From Verrucomicrobiaceae bacterium (lineage in GTDB: Bacteria; Verrucomicrobiota; Verrucomicrobiia; Verrucomicrobiales; Verrucomicrobiaceae): a stretch of DNA of 64,000 nt. The DNA lies in contig JAIYDW010000114.1 of NCBI GenBank assembly GCA_027487315.1, positions 1 to 64,000 of the forward strand. The letters are read 5' to 3'. Positions 58,556 through 64,000 of the stretch are shown one piece after another. Made by a program: the position numbers and the translations under genes. The notes under the pieces are model-generated. The model saw only the letters and a list, made by a program, of their open reading frames with translations. It made no database searches and had not been told where the DNA came from. The number at the start of each line of letters is the position of its first letter. Position 1 is the stretch's first letter.

Positions 58556-59596
58556 TCAGGCGGCCAAGTGGGTGGTGGGGCTGAGTTGGTCCAGGAGGGT
58601 GTTGATTTGGGTCTTGAGATGGGGGTTTTGGTCGAGGTTTTCGATGAAGCGGGGAGGGATTTGGGAAGCGCCTGTGGCGACACCTAGGAGGGCGCCGACG
58701 ACGGTGCCGCGGTGGCAGTTGTCGCCTCCGACGTTGGTGTTGGCGATGAGGCCGGCTTCGAAGTCGCTGGCATATTTCCAGGCGAGGTAGAGGGAGGCGG
58801 GGAAGGCTTCGTTGATGTAACAGGCGGGACTGACGCGACGACCGATGACGACGTGGTCGGGATCGCGGGACCAGAGCTCGGCTTTGCGTTTGGAGAACCA
58901 GGTGGTGCCGTGGGTGAGGATGGCTTCGCGCAGGGGTGTGCCGTGGATGACGGCGCAGGTCATTTTGACCAGGGCATCGGCGGCGGAGAGGACTTCGGGG
59001 GCGCGATGGGTGAGTGCGACATGAGTGCGGACGGCTTGTTGAGCGGCGGGGAGATCGCCAGCGAAGTAGGCGCAGAGGAGTCCGACGTGGGAGAGACCGC
59101 CGATGTGGATGTCGTTGGCGGCGCACTTGTGAGGGGCGGTGCCGCGAGCGTAGGCGGTGAAGAAGCGGCGGTGGCACTCTTCGATGTAGGTGTCCCGGTG
59201 TTGGCCGGGAGTGAGCATGAAGTGGAGGTAGCGCTGGAGATAGTCGTTGGCGTCGTAGCCTTTGCAGGCGAGCAGGGAGTCGAGGAGGACTTTGGCGAGT
59301 TGGAGGTTGAGGGTGTTTTGTCCTGCACGCAGGAATTGATGGTAGTGGATGCCGTGCTGGCCCCAGTAGGGAGCTTGGTCATGCAGGATGTCGCCGCGTT
59401 CGTTGAGACGGGTGTAGTGAGAGCGCCAGAGGATGCTGCCGGGGTGGGTTGGTTTTGGAGGGAGGTAGTCGCGCACGAGGCCGTAGTCTTGGAGCAGGGC
59501 AGTGCGGTCGTAGTACCAGTGAACGGGCATGGCGAGAGCGTCTGCGATGAAAGGGCCCCAGATTAAGCCTGTTAACTGATCGTTTGTTGAAAGCAC
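58556..59596 (-). CDS. ADP-ribosylglycohydrolase (DraG/ARH family)
   Basis: A 346-residue cytoplasmic alpha-helical enzyme. N-terminal GLIWGPFIADALAMPVHWYY corresponds to the family opening (GxxxGDALG-like), and residues near 285-305, NTNVGGDNCHRGTVVGALLG, form the second metal/ADP-ribose-binding motif. The length fits (about 300-360). The family removes ADP-ribose from modified proteins or small molecules (or hydrolyses O-acetyl-ADP-ribose); the substrate is unknown. Some motif residues differ from the standard (Pro-Phe in GPFIADALAMP), so activity is likely but not certain. It lies convergent to the Whirly-like gene (42 bases apart) and 66 bases downstream of the cytochrome P450. Confidence 0.85.
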   Translation of the reverse strand: MLSTNDQLTGLIWGPFIADALAMPVHWYYDRTALLQDYGLVRDYLPPKPTHPGSILWRSHYTRLNERGDILHDQAPYWGQHGIHYHQFLRAGQNTLNLQLAKVLLDSLLACKGYDANDYLQRYLHFMLTPGQHRDTYIEECHRRFFTAYARGTAPHKCAANDIHIGGLSHVGLLCAYFAGDLPAAQQAVRTHVALTHRAPEVLSAADALVKMTCAVIHGTPLREAILTHGTTWFSKRKAELWSRDPDHVVIGRRVSPACYINEAFPASLYLAWKYASDFEAGLIANTNVGGDNCHRGTVVGALLGVATGASQIPPRFIENLDQNPHLKTQINTLLDQLSPTTHLAA

Positions 59597-59662
59597 GGAC
59601 CTTGATTCGTGTGTGGCGTCGGAACGGACGCAATCATGGGGCGTGTCTTTTTGGTGGATGGG

Positions 59663-60805
59663 CTATCGCGGGGTCAGAGAGACAGTGAGGGAGTCGTAGC
59701 CGAGGGTGCGGTCGAAGGTGGCTTCGTGTTCGGTGCGTTCCTGGGCGTGGAGGATGGTGATGGATTGGACGCATTCGCAGCAGAGGCGGAGGAGGGTGCG
59801 GAGGATGAGGCGGGCGTGGGGGGCGCCGAGGCAGAGGTGGGTGCCGAAGCCGAAGGAGAGGTGGGGGTTGGGTTTGCGATCAAGGCGGACTTCGGTTGGG
59901 GAGGGGAAGGCGGATTCGTCGAAGTTGGCGGAGGCCCAGGTGAGGGAGATGCGGTCGCCGGCTTTGACGGTGGTGCCATTCACTTCGGTATCGACCGGGC
60001 AGACGCGGCCGATGTGGGTGAGGGGCATGAAGACGCGGAAGAACTCCTCGCTGGCGAGGGTGATGCGCTTGGGGTCTGCGCGAAGGAATTCGAGGGCTTC
60101 GGGGTGTTGGGCGAGATGGCCGAGGGCGCAGGCGATGGTGTGGATGATGGTGTCGCGTCCGCCGGCGAAGGCGAGGTTGGCGAAGCCCATGCATTCTTCA
60201 CGGGTGAGTTTGCGGCCTTGGTAGGTGGCCTGGGTGAGGGCGCTGAAGAAGTCGGGGCCGGGGTGGGCCTCGGCGGCGTCGAATTTTTGATGGAGGTAGT
60301 CTTCGAGGACAGTGCCGGTTTTGAACTCGCCCCCGGTGACTTTGAAGACGTGGATGCCCCAACCGATCCAGGTTTCGGCTTCGGATTCGGGGGTGTTGAG
60401 GAGGTAGGTGAGGGCGCGGGATTGGATGGGGAGGGCGAAGTCGTTGACGATTTCGATGGAGGGCTGCTGGAGGGCGTCGGTGAGCATGCCGCTGATGAGG
60501 GCCTCGACTTGGGCGATCATGGCCGGGTCTTTGGCGCGCTGGAAGAAGGGTTCGACGATGTCGCGGTATTCGGTGTGTTCGGGGGGATTGGTTTCGATGG
60601 GGAGTTGGCGCATGGAGCGCACGTCTTCCTCAGAGGGGATGGGGACGCGGAAGGGGGCGTCGGAGCTGAAGGTGTGCCAGTCTTTGGCGGCTTTGCGGAC
60701 GTCCTCGTGGCGGAGGATCATGGTGATGTTTTCGCCGTGGAAGGGGCATTGCATGATGCCGGATTCGGTGCGGGCTTTTTGGAAGGGGTCTGAGAAGGCG
60801 GACAT
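59663..60805 (-). CDS. cytochrome P450
   Basis: 380 residues from the ATG at 60805 (MSAFSDPFQK); the frame reaches 60982 through the heptamer repeats and was rejected. Family features: I-helix oxygen motif LAFAGGRDTIIH (residues 211-222), ExxR in SEEFFRVF (Glu254, Arg257), and haem-ligand motif SFGFGTHLCLGAPHAR with Cys325. Soluble class I bacterial P450 type, needing a ferredoxin and reductase that are not nearby. Substrate unknown. It is divergent from the DUF2071 gene across 155 bases that include the heptamer array. Confidence 0.94.
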   Translation of the reverse strand: MSAFSDPFQKARTESGIMQCPFHGENITMILRHEDVRKAAKDWHTFSSDAPFRVPIPSEEDVRSMRQLPIETNPPEHTEYRDIVEPFFQRAKDPAMIAQVEALISGMLTDALQQPSIEIVNDFALPIQSRALTYLLNTPESEAETWIGWGIHVFKVTGGEFKTGTVLEDYLHQKFDAAEAHPGPDFFSALTQATYQGRKLTREECMGFANLAFAGGRDTIIHTIACALGHLAQHPEALEFLRADPKRITLASEEFFRVFMPLTHIGRVCPVDTEVNGTTVKAGDRISLTWASANFDESAFPSPTEVRLDRKPNPHLSFGFGTHLCLGAPHARLILRTLLRLCCECVQSITILHAQERTEHEATFDRTLGYDSLTVSLTPR

Positions 60806-60822
60806 GGGGAGAATAGAGAATA

Positions 60823-60913
60823 GAGAGTGGAGAGTGGAGAGTGGAGAGTGGAGAGTGGAGAGTGGAGAGTGGAGAGTGGAGAGTGGAGAGTGGAGAGTGG
60901 AGAGTGGAGAGTG
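60823..60913. repeat. 13 perfect tandem copies of a 7-base unit between divergent genes
   Basis: GAGAGTG is repeated 13 times without a break (60823-60913, 91 bases). The array starts 18 bases upstream of the P450 start and ends 48 bases before the DUF2071 start. It is an unusually long, uninterrupted short tandem repeat. Slippage at such an array would change promoter spacing or the 5-prime untranslated length by 7 bases. Frames that cross it (SPLSTLHSPLSTLHS on the minus strand) are artefacts. Confidence 0.95.
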
Positions 60914-60960
60914 GGATGCGGGGCGTCTGTTAGGTAGGTTGGAAGCGTTGAGGATAAAGG

Positions 60961-61704
60961 ATGAAGATTCAAAAACCGACATTGGAACAGAGGCTGGCGG
61001 CTCGGGAGGGTGGTGTGGGTTCGGCGGTGATGTACCAACGGTGGAGTGAGTTGTTGTTTTTGCATTGGCGTTGGGATGTGGGGGATTTGCAGAGGAGGTT
61101 GCCGCCCGGGTTGCATGTGGACACGCATGAGGGGGAGGCGTGGTTGGGGGTGGTGCCGTTTTTTATGGATCGGGTGCGACCGAGGTTTTTGCCGGCGGTG
61201 CCGTGGCTGTCGTGGTTTCGGGAACTGAATGTGCGGACGTATGTACATGATGATCAGGGTCGGCCCGGGGTTTGGTTTTTCTCATTGGACTGCGAACAAC
61301 CGGTGGCGGTGCGGCTGGCGAGGGGGCTTTTTCGGCTGCCGTATTTTGATGCGGCGATGAAGGCGGAGCGACGTGAGGGGCGGGTTCGGTATGCGTGTCG
61401 CCGGCGTTCGGAGGGTGAGACGAGCGGCTTTGAGTATGAATTGGGGGAGGCTTTGCCGAAGGCGGAGCCGGGGTCGCTGGCGTTTTGGCTGGTGGAGCGG
61501 TATGTGTTGTTCGCGGAGACGCGGGATGGGTTGCGACTGGGGAGGGTGAGTCATGAGCCGTATCCGTTGACGGAGGTGACGCTGGGGCAGTGGGATGCGC
61601 TGCCGCTGAAGTGGGATGGGTTTGTGATGCCGGGGCGGGCGCCGGATCATGTGGCGGGATCGCGCGGGGTGGATGTGCGGGTGGGGGCGCTGGAGCGATT
61701 GTAG
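60961..61704 (+). CDS. DUF2071 family protein (YqjF-like)
   Basis: A 247-residue soluble protein. Family pattern: MYQRWSELLFLHWRWDVGDL at the start, RLPPGLHVDTHEGEAWLGVV, then ELNVRTYVHDDQGRPGVWFF and SLDCEQPVAVRLARGLFRLP, and near the end VSHEPYPLTEVTLGQWDALP. DUF2071 belongs to the acetoacetate decarboxylase-like fold; enzymatic role unknown. A GAGG ribosome site lies eight bases before the start ATG. The gene is G-rich on the sense strand, and its upstream region holds the heptamer repeat. Confidence 0.88.
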   Translation: MKIQKPTLEQRLAAREGGVGSAVMYQRWSELLFLHWRWDVGDLQRRLPPGLHVDTHEGEAWLGVVPFFMDRVRPRFLPAVPWLSWFRELNVRTYVHDDQGRPGVWFFSLDCEQPVAVRLARGLFRLPYFDAAMKAERREGRVRYACRRRSEGETSGFEYELGEALPKAEPGSLAFWLVERYVLFAETRDGLRLGRVSHEPYPLTEVTLGQWDALPLKWDGFVMPGRAPDHVAGSRGVDVRVGALERL

Positions 61705-61854
61705 AGGCCGGTCTGATCGGTTTTTGAAGTTGATGGCGGCTCGAGCGAACGGGTGAGGTTTCTGGAGTCGTGGCGGTCAAGTTGCTTGACAGCATGGGGG
61801 GACAACGCTTTTTGGGGGGCTGTCTGCCATGGAGGTGGATGAGATCCGCTTCCC
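61705..61854. other. intergenic region with a possible promoter for the 61855 gene
   Basis: TTGACA at 61786-61791 is a consensus -35 element. The -10 region 17 bases later (61809-61814) is only TTTTTG, so the assignment is weak. A short CCG/CGG hairpin followed by five T near 61708-61725 could end the DUF2071 transcript but has only a three-pair stem. Nothing else is seen. Confidence 0.3.
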
Positions 61855-62817
61855 ATGAAAACCGTTTTATTGTTCTGCTTTGCCAATCTGTTGGTGGTGT
61901 CCGTTTTGAAGGCGGATCAAGAGGTGAGTTTTCCGCTGGATGCGCCCTTGATCGACATGGCGTTTCCGGATGAGTGGGAAGTGAAGCCGAAGCAGGGGGT
62001 GATTTATGCGCATCCGAAGGAGGATGCGAGTTACTTCATGTCGCTCTCGACTTTGGAGGCGACGAGCGCGGATCCTGAGGCGGCGATGCTGGAGGCGAAG
62101 ACGGGGATTGAGGAGCTGTTCAAGAACGTGAGGTACCAGGAGCCACAGACGCTTGAGGCGGATGGTTTGGACGTCATGCTGGTGAATGCGAAGGGCAAGG
62201 ATGAGGATGGGGTGGCGAACATTACTTTGTGGATGATCGCCAAGAAGGGGGTGGAGACGGTGGTGATGCTGAAGTGTGTGTCGTCCCAGGCGGCGTTTGA
62301 GAAGTATGGGGAACTGGGGGGTGAGATCATCAACACGATCGCTGCGCATGGGGAAGCGGGTGAGGGTGAGCTGGTGACCTACAGTTATCCGGATGAGGCG
62401 AATGCGGCCTTCACGATGCAGTTTCCGGCAGATTGGGGAATGGATGCGGATGAGAAGGGGGCGTATTTGCTGGCACCGGACAAGCAGTTCACGCTGAATG
62501 TGATTCCGATTGCGATGGAACACATTGAGGACGGGATGGTGAACATCACGAAGCAGGTGAGCGCCAAGTATGACAGTGTGGTCTGGAATGAGGGGGGGGA
62601 GCCGCAGGTTCACATCGATGAGGCGACAGGGCAGACTTTGATCACGAGTGAAGGGGTGGCGAAGGGGGGCGGGATTGAGCACAAGGTGAGCGTCTATCAA
62701 TTTGCGAAAAAAGGGGCGGAGAAGTTTTTCGTTCTGAGTGCGTGGTCACCGGCGGACATGGCGGAGGAGAAAGGTGAGCAGGTGTTGGCCATTTTGGAGT
62801 CGATCAAACTGAAATGA
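61855..62817 (+). CDS. secreted protein with a duplicated domain, unknown function
   Basis: A 320-residue exported protein (signal MKTVLLFCFANLLVVSVLKA). Two copies of a domain follow: residues about 30-165 (MAFPDEWEVKPKQGVIYAHP, VETVVMLKCVSSQAAFEKYG) and about 170-320 (MQFPADWGMDADEKGAYLLA, EKFFVLSAWSPADMAEEKGE). Each starts with a Phe-Pro-x-x-Trp strand and ends with an Ala/Glu-rich helix. It resembles DcrB/PsbP-like periplasmic proteins in outline, but I do not claim membership. Acidic overall (about 18 percent Asp and Glu). The following membrane-protein genes begin 46 bases after its stop. Confidence 0.7.
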   Translation: MKTVLLFCFANLLVVSVLKADQEVSFPLDAPLIDMAFPDEWEVKPKQGVIYAHPKEDASYFMSLSTLEATSADPEAAMLEAKTGIEELFKNVRYQEPQTLEADGLDVMLVNAKGKDEDGVANITLWMIAKKGVETVVMLKCVSSQAAFEKYGELGGEIINTIAAHGEAGEGELVTYSYPDEANAAFTMQFPADWGMDADEKGAYLLAPDKQFTLNVIPIAMEHIEDGMVNITKQVSAKYDSVVWNEGGEPQVHIDEATGQTLITSEGVAKGGGIEHKVSVYQFAKKGAEKFFVLSAWSPADMAEEKGEQVLAILESIKLK

Positions 62818-62863
62818 TCAGGAGGGCCTGGGTTGGCTGGATTCAGGACTTCAAGGAGACACG

Positions 62864-63271
62864 ATGAGTGAAGACGTCACGGTTGCCGACGCAGTGCCAA
62901 AGGTGAAGGCCGGGAGTGTGTTTGGGGGAGTGGCGTTCATGGTTTTCTGGGCGGTGGGGCATGTGGTGTTGTTTTATGGGCTGGCGGTGAGCGGGATTTT
63001 GATCGACGTGTTTTTGGCGATTCTGAAGTCGGTCATGCTGCCGGGGAAGGCGTCGACTGGGGCGCATGAGATGTTGGGATGGGAGGGGACTTTGAGGGCA
63101 GGGTTGATCGTGGCGGGGGTGGCGGGGATTCCCGGGGGGATGGCGATGTTTGGCGGGGAGCGGCGGAAGTTGCTGGGGCGATTGTTTTGGCTGGTGCTGG
63201 GTGTGGGGGTGGTGTTGGAACTGGTGGCGGTGTTCCTTTTGGTGAGAAACGCTTTCACGATTCCAGCATGA
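62864..63271 (+). CDS. small membrane protein, two or three transmembrane segments
   Basis: A 135-residue protein with three hydrophobic stretches (VAFMVFWAVGHVVLFYGLAV, LIVAGVAGIPGGMAMFG and LFWLVLGVGVVLELVAVFLL). An AGGAG ribosome site lies ten bases before the ATG. It is a paralogue of the next gene (shared AGVAGIPGG and AGLAGIPGG loops and a GHV segment in the first helix). Function unknown. The stop overlaps the next start (ATGA 63268-63271). Confidence 0.7.
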   Translation: MSEDVTVADAVPKVKAGSVFGGVAFMVFWAVGHVVLFYGLAVSGILIDVFLAILKSVMLPGKASTGAHEMLGWEGTLRAGLIVAGVAGIPGGMAMFGGERRKLLGRLFWLVLGVGVVLELVAVFLLVRNAFTIPA

Positions 63272-63636
63272 GCGAGGTGACTCCAGTTCCGGCGGTGGCG
63301 AAGGGGGTGAGCGGGTGGATGGTGGTGCTGGGGTTGCTGTTCATTGCGGTGTGGATTGTTGGGCATGTGATTTGGGCGACGATGGCGTTGATGGGGACGG
63401 TGATGGCGAATGACTCGGGGGCGGCGTCATCGGAGGCGCATGTGTCGCTGATGGGAGGGGTGCTTGGGGGGCAGGTGGTGGCGGGTTTGGCGGGGATTCC
63501 GGGGGGGTTGGCTTTTTTCTGGCGGGGGGCGCGCAAGGGGCTGTGGGTTTTGTTTGGTGTGTTGTTTGTTTCCGGTGCCGTCTGGCAAATTTTGGCGTTT
63601 AAATCGTTTGTCAGTGCAGCCTCTACTAGCCCATGA
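63268..63636 (+). CDS. small membrane protein, paralogue of the preceding gene
   Basis: 122 residues from the ATG at 63268. Three hydrophobic stretches (WMVVLGLLFIAVWIVGHVIW, VVAGLAGIPGGLAFF and GLWVLFGVLFVSGAVWQILA). The central glycine-rich helix and the GHV motif match the preceding protein. The ATG overlaps its stop and its own stop overlaps the next start (ATGA 63633-63636), so three genes form a translationally coupled chain. Unknown function. It may result from tandem duplication. Confidence 0.7.
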   Translation: MSEVTPVPAVAKGVSGWMVVLGLLFIAVWIVGHVIWATMALMGTVMANDSGAASSEAHVSLMGGVLGGQVVAGLAGIPGGLAFFWRGARKGLWVLFGVLFVSGAVWQILAFKSFVSAASTSP

Positions 63637-64000
63637 AAATCTCTGTCTTTTTAGTCCTGTTGAGCAGTCGTTTGGTTTTAGCAGCGGAACCGCAGATGCT
63701 GTTTTTTGCGAAGGAGACAGCGAAGGAGTTCACGCATGTGGCGCTGAGGATTGAAGGGGATCAGGTGACCGGGACGCAGGTTTGGCAGCCGAGGGAGGCG
63801 CATGGGGCGGCGGGGACACTGGATGGGATTTTGACGGGAGGGGGGATCATCCAGGTGGTGTATCAATACACAATTGAGGGTTCCGAGCAGGAGGAGGAAC
63901 AGGTGTTTAAGTTGGAGGGAGACAAGTTGTATCCGGGCGAGGGAGAGTTGGTTGAGGGGGAAGGTGGGCGGTTGAATTTGAAGGCGCCCAACCAGGTGGA
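63633..64000 (+). CDS. secreted protein, N-terminal part (cut by window end)
   Basis: Open frame from ATG 63633 to the window edge, 122 codons visible. Signal peptide MKISVFLVLLSSRLVLAAEP, then a beta-rich acidic segment (PQMLFFAKETAKEFTHVALR, GTLDGILTGGGIIQVVYQY and EEEQVFKLEGDKLYPGEGEL). Family not recognised. Translationally coupled to the preceding membrane protein gene. Confidence 0.65.
   Translation, partial: MKISVFLVLLSSRLVLAAEPQMLFFAKETAKEFTHVALRIEGDQVTGTQVWQPREAHGAAGTLDGILTGGGIIQVVYQYTIEGSEQEEEQVFKLEGDKLYPGEGELVEGEGGRLNLKAPNQV

Noticed and set aside
59609-60793. 394-codon plus-strand open frame
   Set aside because: Antisense to the cytochrome P450, composed almost only of Gly, Ala, Val, Glu and Asp.
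60718-61248. 176-codon minus frame crossing the heptamer array
   Set aside because: It is antisense to the DUF2071 gene and its HSPLSTL repetition is simply the heptamer read three ways.

Overview
The window looks like a chromosomal segment of a Verrucomicrobiota bacterium (Prosthecobacter/Verrucomicrobium-like). This is inferred from gene content, not from an rRNA: many secreted S1-type sulfatases, a PSCyt1/DUF1549/DUF1553 cytochrome protein with a DUF1501 partner, a PPC-domain protein, DUF1080-type proteins, and an ECF sigma factor of the Rhodopirellula/Verrucomicrobium type. DNA is GC-rich and most genes lie on the minus strand. No rRNA, complete tRNA, CRISPR array, transposase or phage gene was seen.

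Layout. 1-3489: start of a DUF1080-like gene cut by the window edge, a small lipoprotein, a YiiX-like cysteine-hydrolase lipoprotein and a DUF808 membrane protein. 3814-28561, all minus strand: a degradation island with five sulfatases, an FMN-dependent 2-hydroxy-acid oxidase/dehydrogenase, an alpha-barrel protein, the DUF1501 and PSCyt1/DUF1549/DUF1553 pair, two paralogous beta-helix lyase-like proteins around a TIM-barrel-like protein, and a PPC-domain protein. At its upstream end sit an ECF sigma factor and a membrane anti-sigma candidate that could drive the series. 28913-30193: a short orphan gene and a paralogue of the 19.2-20.1 kb secreted protein that carries an in-frame TAA.

30215-38149: a phosphonate catabolism cluster on the minus strand (FAD oxidoreductase, phnX, zinc alcohol dehydrogenase, PhnZ-like HD enzyme, DUF5690 transporter). 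It is split by an intact methionine-salvage operon mtnBDCA on the plus strand. The mtnB leader can fold into a pseudoknotted structure.

38239-56275, minus strand: a second polysaccharide region with five more sulfatases (ten in total), several glycoside-hydrolase-like barrels, a PcRGLX-like lyase, a PL6-like beta-helix lyase, two jelly-roll proteins and a beta-propeller protein. Together the two islands suggest growth on a sulfated, uronic-acid or deoxysugar-rich glycan such as algal polysaccharide. The exact glycan cannot be read from the sequence.

56410-64000: accessory genes. These are an AAA ATPase with a DUF234-type nuclease-like tail, preceded by palindromes spaced exactly 54 bp apart; a Whirly-like protein; an ADP-ribosylglycohydrolase; a cytochrome P450 and a DUF2071 protein separated by 13 perfect heptamers; a secreted duplicated-domain protein; and a coupled run of small membrane proteins that continues past the window end.
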